Positions 16,709 through 25,799 of a stretch of DNA of 64,000 nt are shown one piece after another. A program made the position numbers and the translations under genes. This stretch comes from Luteibacter aegosomaticola. GTDB taxonomy: Bacteria > Pseudomonadota > Gammaproteobacteria > Xanthomonadales > Rhodanobacteraceae. The stretch spans positions 2,914,001 to 2,978,000 of the forward strand of contig NZ_CP095741.1 of assembly GCF_023078475.1 (NCBI RefSeq), given 5' to 3'. Each line of letters begins with the position of its first letter. Position 1 is the stretch's first letter. The notes under the pieces are model-generated. The model had not been told where the DNA came from. It saw only the letters and a list, made by a program, of their open reading frames with translations, and ran no database searches.

Positions 16709-18115
16709 TCACGGTTTGGGCGTCCTTGAGGGCTTGGCCGGCGGCCCCGCCCGGGTGTCTTCGGCAGCGTCCCCCAACAGACCGCCAGCGGGCATCTCCA
16801 CCGGCACGGCCTTCGCCATCGCAGCCTTGAGGCAGGCACGCTCCTTCCCGGTCAAAAAGCCCATCAGGTGTGACAGAACGCGGGGATCGGCCGCATGGAG
16901 GGACTTGACGGCAATCCGGAGCTCGTCTTGCGCGACGTCGCGTGCGGCACGTGCCACGGTTGACTCATGGACACCAACCCCTACCCGGTCCTGCATGCGG
17001 GCGATGGACGCTTTCAGTTCCTGCACGTGCATGTGGGCGATCGTCCTCTCCCGGTGATGCCGCTCACGCGCCAGGGATGCGAGTTCCATTCGGCCTTTGG
17101 CAAAATGGATCAGCCCGACCTTCTTGTCCTGCAGGCCGGCCAGCGCCGACGCCGATGACGCCCGCCGTTGACGCGCCCGGTCGAGCAGGTAGGCGTGGTC
17201 AAGAAGCTGACTCTGGAGGCGCGTCTGCCGCTCACCGCACTCGTCGTACTGGCGGTCCTTGTCGAGGACGTCCCGCAGTGCGTCCTCGACCGTCCTGGCA
17301 AACCCCAGCGCCACATCGAACTCGCGCAACTCCATGACCGTCTGTCCACGCGGCCCCTCCCGCTGAAGGCGGGCCACATGCGGGTGCGTGACGGCACTGA
17401 TGTCGGGTGCCAGCCGCAGCGGGACCGCTTTCCCATCCGCCGGACCGTCGGGGAATGAAAAGATCCCGACGTTCGGGGCCATGGGTGCCCGGGACACCGC
17501 CCCCGCCGCCGCAGACGCCGCCTGCATCAGCCGCTGGAGCTCCATTCCGACGCGATGCTCGAACTGCTTCATCACACGGATATTGGCCACCATCAACAGC
17601 CGCCCTCCAAAGCCCGAAGGCTGACCCGACCGGTCGACGACGGACGGCTGGCCGCCCCCCGGCAGCACGCGGGTGGGAAAACACAAGCGAAGGCCCGGAA
17701 CAAGGCTCGTACGCAACGGCCAGGGCACCTCGGCGTCGATCAGCGACCATGTGACCGGCACGTTGAGATCCTGCGCGATGAAGCGCGAGAGATTGCCCGC
17801 CACAGTCCTCATGGCGGCGTCGGACGCCGTGGGCAGCATGACGCGGAGCTCGAAGGCCGCAGGCAAGGTGCCATGGCGCTCCGTCCATTCCACACGGTTC
17901 CACACCTGACCGGTGTCTGCCGTCCAGCCCGGCTGGCCCACAGGCGCCACCGTCGGTGCAATCGACGGAACGGTGTCGTCCCTGACCACGCGATGATCAT
18001 GCACGGTCGTGCTGCGCTCCTCGATGAGACGCGTCTGAAGACGCTGGGCGATGAGGGAGACGACAGTCCCGCCGGCGGGACGGAGCAGGAGTTCAAGTTC
18101 GATGTTGTTTTGCAT
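16709..18115 (-). CDS. Degenerate MobA/MobL relaxase paralogue (pseudo-relaxase)
   Basis: This 468-residue protein aligns by eye with the first ~240 residues of the relaxase encoded just upstream: VWNRVEWTER with VLWNLVDKAEK, LNVPVTW with FNTPVSI, LCFPTRVL with LYFPTREL, and GGRLLMVANIRVMKQFEHRV with LGRKLSELSNRNTSGEFVDT. Yet the catalytic Tyr26 becomes Gln24, and the metal-binding His128, His148 and His150 become Ile126, Gly141 and Arg143. A helical, coiled-coil-prone C-terminal half follows (RQTRLQSQLLDHAYLLDRA). It cannot nick DNA as a normal relaxase. A structural or DNA-binding helper role at oriT is an inference. The start lies 23 bp past the relaxase stop. Confidence 0.7.
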   Translation of the reverse strand: MQNNIELELLLRPAGGTVVSLIAQRLQTRLIEERSTTVHDHRVVRDDTVPSIAPTVAPVGQPGWTADTGQVWNRVEWTERHGTLPAAFELRVMLPTASDAAMRTVAGNLSRFIAQDLNVPVTWSLIDAEVPWPLRTSLVPGLRLCFPTRVLPGGGQPSVVDRSGQPSGFGGRLLMVANIRVMKQFEHRVGMELQRLMQAASAAAGAVSRAPMAPNVGIFSFPDGPADGKAVPLRLAPDISAVTHPHVARLQREGPRGQTVMELREFDVALGFARTVEDALRDVLDKDRQYDECGERQTRLQSQLLDHAYLLDRARQRRASSASALAGLQDKKVGLIHFAKGRMELASLARERHHRERTIAHMHVQELKASIARMQDRVGVGVHESTVARAARDVAQDELRIAVKSLHAADPRVLSHLMGFLTGKERACLKAAMAKAVPVEMPAGGLLGDAAEDTRAGPPAKPSRTPKP

Positions 18116-18138
18116 GCAGCCCTCCCTGGCTGGTGGGT

Positions 18139-19794
18139 TCAGTGGGGTTTTTGCGGGCGATTGAACGGGGCGTCCGCTCTTTCGGTGGAGACAAGGTCCG
18201 CGCCGTCAATGTCGAGGTCGACGGCCAGCGCCTTGATGTCCATTTTTTGCGTGTCGTCGAGAAACGGAATGAGTGCCTCCGCAAACGCGGGAAATTCCGT
18301 CTTGTAGGCCTGCAAGGCGTCGAGCAGCGCACCATGGGCCTTGCGCTCATCCATCTTCTGGAGGACACGGACCCGGTTTGCCTCACTGACCCCGGCCTCG
18401 TGCTTTCTCACTGCATCACACACTTGCCGGGCATGCCTTGCTGCCCGGTCCCGCGCCTCGACCAGGGATGCATGCTGACCCGACGCACGGCGCAGCTGGG
18501 CTCGGAGGGGATGGGCGATCATCCAGCGGTCGAGATTTTGCTCAGCGCGACGCAGGTCCCCGTCGACGATGGACTGACGGCTCGCTGCATCTGCCAGTCT
18601 CATCTCGCGGCGCATCTTCTGCATCGCAAAGTCCCCCGCCGCCTGGCGGGCACGCTCGACGGAAAAGAGCAAGGATTCGAGCAAGTCGGCAAAAAACATG
18701 GCCCTCTCCAAGGCGGCCTGGTCGGCTTCCGTCCGTGGCGGCGGCCCGGCACGACGCATGGCTTCGGCCAACCGCAGGTGGGAATCCATGCGAAGCATCC
18801 GCCCACCGACCAAGCGCACGCGGTTGAGCAACGGCGCCTTGCCGTGCGTGCCTGCCCGGGCACGCCGCTTGAGTCTGCCCACCGAGGACGTCGCACCCTT
18901 GAGAGCCCGCGTTGCGCGACGCTCGAGAATGCGCTGCCGGACCGCTGCCGCATCAAGCCTGACCGCAGGCGAATGCTTGATCGCTCGGTCAGCATGCAGT
19001 CGCTCCTTCCTCCTCCGCCGCTCGCCGGGGACCAGGGTCACGCCACCGACGTCGAAGGCACCAGTGGGCTTGTACCACTTGTTGTCCTTGCCAAAGCGCC
19101 GGGCGCGCTCTGGCTTTGGCTGGATATCAAGGCCAAGGCGCTTGTAACTTTTCGATTCGTACTTCGCCTCAAGCCCAGCGTTGGCGGCGTACCGGTTGGC
19201 GAGGGTCGCCCACTTTGCATTTAGCGTGTCGACAAACTCTCCCGATGTGTTGCGGTTGGACAGTTCCGAGAGCTTGCGCCCGAGGAACCAGAGCGCCGAG
19301 GCTCCGCTCCCCTCTTTCTCGAGCTCGCGGGTGGGAAAATACAGATGCGCGTGAAACCCCACTTTGCTTTCATCCTTCGTGTTCCCATCAAGGTCGACTG
19401 CATTGTCGCGATGAACACCAATGGAGACCGGGGTGTTGAAGCGCGCCACGATGAAGCGGGCCATGCCACGTGCCATCTCGACGGCATCGTCCTTGCCAAG
19501 CCCGAGCGGGATGGGCATACGGAAATCCCGTGCAATCTGCGCCGTCGATTGCTTCTCCGCCTTGTCGACCAGGTTCCACAACACGCCTGGGTCGAGCATC
19601 GAGGCCGGCACGCCAGGCGGTCCAATCGTCTCGGCATGGACGACTTCCTTTCCAGCGCGTTTCGAGTACTTGTGCAGCGCACCGGTGCGCTCGTCGAGAA
19701 GGTCGATTCCCAGCCGATAGGCTGCGCCCGCAACCGCTGAGTGGCGCTTGCCGCGCTGGTGGGTATGGAGGTGGGGTCTGGCGTGTTGAGGCAT
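18139..19794 (-). CDS. MobA/MobL-family relaxase (mobilization protein)
   Basis: The 551-residue product would nick oriT and stay covalently bound to the strand through Tyr26 in the SAVAGAAYRLG motif. The metal-binding histidine triad is His128 (SIGVHRD), His148 and His150 (GFHAHLYFPTREL). The C-terminal half is Arg/Ala-rich and helical. This matches the MobQ-type relaxase family. No coupling protein or secretion genes are nearby, so it would depend on another conjugative element. The 450 bp upstream are the natural place for the transfer origin. Confidence 0.85.
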   Translation of the reverse strand: MPQHARPHLHTHQRGKRHSAVAGAAYRLGIDLLDERTGALHKYSKRAGKEVVHAETIGPPGVPASMLDPGVLWNLVDKAEKQSTAQIARDFRMPIPLGLGKDDAVEMARGMARFIVARFNTPVSIGVHRDNAVDLDGNTKDESKVGFHAHLYFPTRELEKEGSGASALWFLGRKLSELSNRNTSGEFVDTLNAKWATLANRYAANAGLEAKYESKSYKRLGLDIQPKPERARRFGKDNKWYKPTGAFDVGGVTLVPGERRRRKERLHADRAIKHSPAVRLDAAAVRQRILERRATRALKGATSSVGRLKRRARAGTHGKAPLLNRVRLVGGRMLRMDSHLRLAEAMRRAGPPPRTEADQAALERAMFFADLLESLLFSVERARQAAGDFAMQKMRREMRLADAASRQSIVDGDLRRAEQNLDRWMIAHPLRAQLRRASGQHASLVEARDRAARHARQVCDAVRKHEAGVSEANRVRVLQKMDERKAHGALLDALQAYKTEFPAFAEALIPFLDDTQKMDIKALAVDLDIDGADLVSTERADAPFNRPQKPH

Positions 19795-20245
19795 GCATGT
19801 CCTTTTGCAGAGTGACCATCCTGGCCGGATGAAAGCGCATGTCTTGTTGCACGCAGCGCCTTCGTTGTGCTTTCAGCTGTACCGTAGAATTCTCACCCGT
19901 CAAGGGGGTGCAATGCCATTGTGTTGCAGACGATCTCAGGTGTAACGCGCCCAGTGGCGCGGGAACGGACTTGAGCGCCATACTATTTGAAACATCGTGA
20001 AAAAAGCGGTTTTGTATGCGCATCTTGTGACAGACTTGAAACACGCCAAACCCGGATGGCGCGACATTCACACCAAAAAAGATTCCGCCTTTCGCCCGTG
20101 GCCAGCTGTACATCGGTGCGATTGCCTGCTTTTCCATCGGCACTTTCTACCCGCACAGCGGGCCCGGCGCACACCGTGCGACGCTTGCATGCAACGCATG
20201 CTAAGACGTGCTCTCCGTTTTTGCGGGGGTCCCTCGAGCGTGCCG
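19795..20245. other. Non-coding region upstream of the relaxase, candidate oriT
   Basis: No gene is seen in these 450 bp, which separate the relaxase start from the decayed helicase. A hairpin CGCGCC-CAGT-GGCGCG lies at 19947-19962, preceded by GTGTAA. The string TAACGCGCCCA (19945-19953 region) resembles the MobQ nick-region pattern (TAAGTGCGCCCT in RSF1010), which is only a visual likeness. A second pair of GCATGC palindromes occurs near 20191-20201. Assignment as oriT rests on position next to the relaxase gene. Confidence 0.35.
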
Positions 20246-21446
20246 TCAGGCTGACTCGCCAGCCTCACCGAGTGAATCTTGTACCGCCTCGACAAAGACC
20301 GATGGTGTCGTGGCATACATCAAGTGCACCTGATGGCGGGCTCGCGTAAGGCCAACGTAAAACAGTCGCCTCGCCTCCGCTTGCTGCTCGGCATTGTTGT
20401 CTGCACGCGGCACCTGCCCATGCTCGAGGCCCGGCATAATCACGGCATTGCACTCCAAACCTTTTGCACTGTAGAGGGTGGTCAGGAACAATCGCCCAGG
20501 GTCTCGTCCGTGGTTGCTGAATGTTGACACCGTCAGGTGGCCGAGGGCCTTCCCGTGGGCGGACAGTCCGCGAAGGGCACGGAATTGGGCGGCCTCTTCG
20601 CTCAGCGTCGGGTCGGCGTCGAATGCCTGCTTGAGAAAACACTTCTCCATACCAGCAAGCCAGGTGCGAAGCGCCATGGCGGGCTTCTTGCCCTTGACTA
20701 GGAACCGCGCAAGCCCGAGCTGCACGGCAAGTGCAGGGGCTTCCCGTCGGGGAAGCCGGAGGATCCGGAACAGGCTTCGGGTCAACGCTGCGACCGTGAT
20801 GTCCGATTCGCCCATGTTATCGGTGCACCACCCATTCGTGCTTGTCGATGAGCTCGACGCCTGCGAGCACCATCCCGTCGAAGTCGATAAGGCCGGCACG
20901 GGCCATTCGCCGCTCGAACGCATCAACGACCTTCCGCTCAACGCGGTCATCCCCCGTCCAGGCCGGCGACTGCCGATCCTGGACGGCCATACGAGCGACC
21001 TCACAGCGCATCCTGAACTTGTAGTCCGTGCGCCGCCCAAGAACCTCAGCCACCGCCTCTCCGAAATGACGGCTTCGCTGGGCTTCCGTCGCTACCACCA
21101 GGGGCTCGGGCACGGAGACGCCGGCCAGCCTCGCAAACGGCATGATGAGCTCGACCAGACAGAATCCATGGACGGTGGACACGAGGACCCGGGATTCGTC
21201 ATCCAGACGCAGGTTCGAGAGGCGGCGCCGTATCTCGTTGACGCAAGCATTGCTGTAAGTCAGCACGGCGATCCGGTGAGGTTCGGTGATGGCCTCCGTC
21301 ACGAGACGTGCGACCTTCATTACAATCGTCCTGGTCTTCCCGCTGCCGGGACCCGCGAGCACCACGCAGTTGCCCTTCGACTCGAAGGCTTTCCACTGTC
21401 CGGCGTTCTTCCGGATCCCCGGAACCTCATCACGCCATCCCGTCAC
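20246..21446 (-). pseudogene. Broken UvrD-like helicase (Gabija GajB-like) with internal deletion and frameshift
   Basis: The 5' part (21446-20817) encodes the Walker A motif (VVLAGPGSGKTRT), motif Ia (AVLTYSNACVNEIRRRL) and LVSTVHGF. It ends in a stop just after LIDKHEWVVHR. The 3' part, in another frame from about 20830 to 20246, encodes motifs V and VI (FLTTLYSAKGLECNAVIM; RRLFYVGLTRARHQVHLMY). The segment between, which in intact relatives holds the DEYQD box, QSIYGF and the Arg motifs, roughly 180 residues, is absent. The helicase cannot hydrolyse ATP. It overlaps the GajA-like gene by 4 bp, as in an intact pair. Confidence 0.8.
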
Positions 21447-23083
21447 AGCTCGTCGAGCTCCGAATGGAGGTAGTCGAACGCATTGGCGATGTACTCGGGC
21501 AGCTCCATCTCACCCTGCTCGGTGATGAGGGACGCGAGCCGTTGGGCCAGGCGCCCCTTCCCGACGGAATCGATGTCCTTGAGGAATGCGGCCTTGTCGA
21601 GGCTGTCCGGGTCGGCGGCCCACCCAGCAAAGCGCTCAATCATGCGGTTGTTGGTCGTCACACCCTGGACTGCGGTGCTGAACAACTCGTGGTTACCGGC
21701 CTTGAAGAGGTCAATTTCAAAGGTATGGTCGTTCAGGAAAACACCCCATTCCGGTGCGTCGTCGACCACTTGCTGGAATGACAGCCGCTCCCAGATATTC
21801 TCGGGCATGACCTCAGCCATGATCTGGTTCACCACACGTTTCAACCCATAGCCGCTCTTGGCACCGACCTCCTTGGGGTCAAGGTCCTCCTGGCTTCCTG
21901 GCCCTTCCTTCGGGTCAAAATCGGTCAGGACGGCATAGGGAATTCGAAGGCCTGCATGGCCCAGAAGACGGATATAGGGCGCAAAGTTCGTTCCTGCAAC
22001 CGAACAGACGGAAATGCCAAGTTCGTCGAAATCCAGCGGCGGGTCGTGAAGGGCGGCGAGTGCCGGCATCAGAAACCGTTCGGCATCGCCTTCGACCAGC
22101 AGCACGCCACGCGCGAAGAACAACTCCCCTCGCGTCACGTCTAGGTAGCGCTCGATGTCGTCGAGGTCGCCCTTGTCCAGTGACTTCGCCGCCCTTCGCA
22201 GACTCCGTCCGACGGTGCCCGTCGCTTTCCGCTTGAGCACGACGACGTCGGCTAACGGCGCCACACTTGCCACGTTGGCCGAATGGGTGGTCAGAAGGAT
22301 CGTGCGGGCCTTGTACGCCTTGCGAACCTTCTCAGTAACGTCCTTGGTGCGAAGGTACGTGCGATAGACGAGTCGCTGGAGGTGTGGATGCAGGTGCGCT
22401 TCCGGCTCCTCGATGGCAAGGAAGGTATGACGGCGCGCGTTCTCGTCGGCCAGTGCCTGCATTTCGAGATGCTTGAGCGCAAGGTAGAGCACGTTTGCAG
22501 AACCGAGACTCGCCTCTGCGACACCCCGGCGGTTGCCGTCAATCATCAGCTGGAGCGCGCGGATGAGGCGCGTACCCTCCGTCGGCGCAAGTCCGAGTCC
22601 GGTGCTAACCGCGTGCTGCGGACCGACCATCGCTGTCAACTGGGTATTGACGCCCTGGACGACAGCATCAAGGTCACCGAGCTTCGTGAGAGACGCCGTA
22701 GCCGCGTCGACATCACGCGCAATCTTTTCGAGCACCTTGGCGTCGATGTATTGGGCCGCCCTGTCAAGCAGCGGACGCAACGGAGAACGCCCCCAACGTG
22801 CAAGGTCGCCCTCCGCGTCGCGGAGGGACGGGAACAGGTCAAGGGGCAGCCAACGGCGGATGTCGTGACCCACATGGCGGATTTCAGCACGGTCTTCGCC
22901 ACCGAAAACGATGAAGTCGTAGTCCGCCTCGGACTTTCCCGACACGCTCGTCCGCGCGTGACGCTCGCTGGGATATCGATTGGCCAGCAGGACTGGCCAA
23001 AAAGCCGCGCACGATAATTGGCACGTGCAGCCCATTCCAATCCCCTTTCGTGTGATTATTCGTCTCGAGGCGCCACCCATCAA
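21443..23083 (-). pseudogene. OLD-family ATPase/TOPRIM nuclease (Gabija GajA-like), N-terminally truncated
   Basis: The open frame is 546 codons. Recognisable homology begins near residue 52 (ADYDFIVFGGED). It keeps the ABC signature (SLGSAN, 193-198), Walker B (FLAIEEPEAHLHP, 222-234), the switch His region (LLTTHSANVASV) and a TOPRIM domain with Glu332 (LLVEGDAERF) and Asp389-x-Asp391 (LTDFD). The N-terminal strand with the Walker A GxNGxGKT loop is missing; the first ~50 codons are unrelated sequence, and I found no Walker A in any frame of the 180 bp upstream. The nuclease domain could still fold, but ATP control is lost. Confidence 0.75.
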
Positions 23084-23261
23084 TGCACGTTTTCGGCGAT
23101 AAAATGGAAAGCGTCAAATGCGGCAGTCGCTCGCGCGCCATGACATGCAGCGGGCATGTCGAGTCGCAACAGAGGAGTGCAAGGATGGCGATGGCGCTCC
23201 GCCGCATTGAGTGACACTGCGCCCCCATCACCCGTCCTGTTGATCAAGGAGAACCAACGCC

Positions 23262-23705
23262 ATGGCCACCGCGCGCATCGCAAAGATCGTCAAAAGCACG
23301 CCACTGAACAACACTTCAGTGCCGGTCTTCATCGACGAGATAGCATTTTTTGAGGCGGAAAGGGATGCCAGCGGCATGCCGACCGCGCAGCTCGTGGAAG
23401 TCCCATCCCCGCTTTTCGCCATCTGTGCCGGACCGTCGGGTCCCTACCTCGACACGGAATTTGCGTCCTTCGGACAGGCCGAGGCTCGCGCACGTGAACT
23501 GATAGCCGATGCAGCGCTTCTTCAACAACTCATGACCATTCCACCTGGCGTTTCCCTGGATACATGGGTCATTACTAAAGGAGGAGCACGTCTGGCAACG
23601 GAAGAAGAGAGCGCAGCAATCCGAGACGCTCGCGCAGACCTTGGCGAGCTCCAGAACGATGTCACCGCCGAACCGGAGTATCGGCGTGCAAAACCGAAGG
23701 TCTAG
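23262..23705 (+). CDS. Hypothetical protein, 147 aa
   Basis: ATG 23262 follows a strong AAGGAGAA site. The N-terminal half has a strand-rich look (ARIAKIVKSTPLNNTSVPVFIDEIAFF) and the C-terminal half is acidic and helical. No signal peptide or membrane helix is seen. I do not recognise a family. Its last codon overlaps the end of the convergent gene at 23702. Confidence 0.6.
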   Translation: MATARIAKIVKSTPLNNTSVPVFIDEIAFFEAERDASGMPTAQLVEVPSPLFAICAGPSGPYLDTEFASFGQAEARARELIADAALLQQLMTIPPGVSLDTWVITKGGARLATEEESAAIRDARADLGELQNDVTAEPEYRRAKPKV

Positions 23706-24400
23706 AGGCGATCCCGGCTATGGCACCCGCATGCAGAGGGCAAACGGGACAATCGCCGACGCTCCTCCGCAGCGAGGAGTTCAAGTGCGGTGCTGGTAAG
23801 ACACCATTGATGACCGGCGTTGGCATGCCGCCATAGCCTGGCGCCTTCGCGCCACTGTTTCGGTGACAGCGCCGCAAGGTCACCCGGAGGATGGTCCCAC
23901 ACATTGGCGAGCGTCCGGGGATCCTCCCTGCGCAGGACGTCCGGAACACTGGCGGGCGCTGGACTGGCTGGGCTCCCCAGCCAGTCCAGGGTCGCGTCGA
24001 GAACGGCAGATGACGCCTCTGCGAGCGCTTCGGACAATCGCTCAACAAAGCGCTGTTTTGCCACAAACGCCAAAACCGCCCGCCCCCATTGTCGCTCCAG
24101 GACAGCCACCTCAGGTAGCGCGACAAGGCCCCACGTCGACTCGACGCTGGCATCGACGAACTGCACAAACTCGTCCCGCCAGGCTACCCAGGCGCTGCCG
24201 GGAAACCGCCGTTCGACCGCCTCCGTTGCGGGCGCCAGCGCATAGCCGAAGGCATCGAGCCAGTCGGCCATTTCCGCCGGTGTTTGGGGACGCTCATACG
24301 GCCGTTCGTCCTCGTACCGCGAAAAAGAACGTGGTATGACGCGACCGGGGAAAATGGTTGCGGGTTCGGCGGCCTGCAGGAGAAGGTTCACGAGACTCAC
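23702..24400 (-). CDS. Hypothetical protein, 232 aa
   Basis: The start is GTG 24400; a second GTG three codons on is equally possible. The protein is Trp- and Ala-rich and looks mostly helical (AEMADWLDAFGYALAPATEAVERRF; FVQFVDASVESTWGLV). There are no export or membrane segments. No family was recognised. The stop overlaps that of the 147-residue gene on the other strand. Confidence 0.55.
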   Translation of the reverse strand: MSLVNLLLQAAEPATIFPGRVIPRSFSRYEDERPYERPQTPAEMADWLDAFGYALAPATEAVERRFPGSAWVAWRDEFVQFVDASVESTWGLVALPEVAVLERQWGRAVLAFVAKQRFVERLSEALAEASSAVLDATLDWLGSPASPAPASVPDVLRREDPRTLANVWDHPPGDLAALSPKQWREGARLWRHANAGHQWCLTSTALELLAAEERRRLSRLPSACGCHSRDRL

Positions 24401-24474
24401 CTCGGGACCCCCATCCTGGCAAGGATCCGTGACCTGTCAAGAGGCGGCCGGCCATGGGACGCCGCCGACCCGGT

Positions 24475-25308
24475 TCACCAGCTTTCGCGACCGACCGGCC
24501 CACCTGACGGTACCGGAATGCTTGCCGCTGCATGGCGCTCGATCTGGTCTCGCACGGCATGCGAGGAGCGGACCGACGCGGTCCACCGGTAGAGAAGCAG
24601 CAAGACGAACGCGGCCAGGACGCACAAGGCACCCCCCGCCAAATGCTGGGCCTTCACGTCGGAGACCACGGCTGCCGGCAGGTGCGGGTCGCTGAGAATG
24701 TCGCACACATCGGCGCGATCGCCGTTGAAGCCGGCGGGGTCGTCGTTCGTTTTGCAGTCTGTGACGGTCATCGCCGCATAACGCGGAACCCCAAGCGGAT
24801 GGGCACCTTCGGCCGACAGGTAAAACCGGTGGCCGTTGGCCTTCAGGGACACCATCGCCTCGTCTTTGGACAGGAGAATCGCGCCAAAGGTCATGAACAG
24901 GCAGGCGATATAAGCAAACACGAGCGCGGTGCCACGAACACGCCACAGATGGGGGAGCTTGTCGGAAATCGTCAGGGCCTTGCGGTCGAAGTAGTTCCTG
25001 CATTCGCCCAACGTCCCGAGGTCAACGCCACGGGCAGTCGCCCAGGCCTCCACCCGCCGCGCCTCTGCGTAGCTGTCTGCCCACATCACCAGTGCGCGGC
25101 ACTTCATCAACTCCATGCGCTCACGAATCGGACCGGCGAGCCATTCGGCCTCCACATCGGCCTTGCGATGTATCAGCCGCCACAGGCGCAAACGAAGCGG
25201 AAAGAGCGAGCGGCCACGAATGGCCAGCCATGCAACAGGAAGTGCGACGGCAAGGGCGGAAAGATACGGCGCAAGTGGGGTCGGGTCGGGGAGGAACGAA
25301 AGATCCAT
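24475..25308 (-). CDS. Membrane protein resembling DUF6216
   Basis: ATG 25308 (MDLSFLPDPTPL) has GAGG six bases upstream; the open frame extends to 25380. The 277-residue product has an N-terminal transmembrane helix (LAPYLSALAVALPVAWLAI), then RLWRLIHRK and a helical stretch, ECRNYFDRK, a second helix (GTALVFAYIACLFMTFGAILL), a periplasmic-type loop with two cysteines (TDCKT, VCDIL), and a last helix (LAGGALCVLAAFVLLLLY). The LWRLIH...YFD pattern is my reason for the DUF6216 suggestion; the function of that family is unknown to me. Confidence 0.6.
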   Translation of the reverse strand: MDLSFLPDPTPLAPYLSALAVALPVAWLAIRGRSLFPLRLRLWRLIHRKADVEAEWLAGPIRERMELMKCRALVMWADSYAEARRVEAWATARGVDLGTLGECRNYFDRKALTISDKLPHLWRVRGTALVFAYIACLFMTFGAILLSKDEAMVSLKANGHRFYLSAEGAHPLGVPRYAAMTVTDCKTNDDPAGFNGDRADVCDILSDPHLPAAVVSDVKAQHLAGGALCVLAAFVLLLLYRWTASVRSSHAVRDQIERHAAASIPVPSGGPVGRESW

Positions 25309-25421
25309 GGACAGCCTCGGGTGATGGGTCTGGGCTGTATCGGTCAGGGCTTCTCCAACTGAAGGGCGCAACCACGACACGAATGGATGAATCGAACGCG
25401 AACCATGTGTTGCGCTTGCAG

Positions 25422-25799
25422 TCAGGCGCCTGGATGGGCGTCCGGCACGGTGTCGCCGACGGCCGAATGCAATGCCCGCAGGGCCTCTGGCCGGGCATGC
25501 GACATCCAGCGGACAAAGGACGCATCATCGAGAATCTGACTGCAGATGCCCCGGAGAATCACCCCCTCGAGCACCGACATGCCCTCGACGCCACCCTTCC
25601 CCTGCCGCCTCGATCGCTGGCACCAGCGACGCGTAATGCCGTGCCGCGCAAGATGGCGACAACCGGTCGCGTCCTCCATGAGCAGGGAAACCGCGCGATC
25701 AAAAGCGGCAAAGTGCGCCTCCGCCGCACGGGCCTTCGCACACAACTGCCGAGTCTCGCCGGCGCGGCGCCAAGCGCGCTCCGCCTTGTTTATCCACAC
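25422..25799 (-). CDS. Hypothetical protein translationally coupled to the serine recombinase
   Basis: This 125-residue basic protein begins inside the last codons of the recombinase gene (overlap 25790-25799), which suggests one transcript. It is helical, with many Arg and Ala in the N-terminal half and MEDATGCRHLARHGITRRW in the middle. It could be an accessory factor of the recombinase, as recombination directionality factors are often small and adjacent, but nothing in the sequence proves that. Confidence 0.5.
   Translation of the reverse strand: MWINKAERAWRRAGETRQLCAKARAAEAHFAAFDRAVSLLMEDATGCRHLARHGITRRWCQRSRRQGKGGVEGMSVLEGVILRGICSQILDDASFVRWMSHARPEALRALHSAVGDTVPDAHPGA

Noticed and set aside
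20246..23083. Functional Gabija defence system
   Set aside because: The Walker A of the GajA-like gene and the DExQ-containing core of the GajB-like gene are absent, so the pair is treated as decayed.
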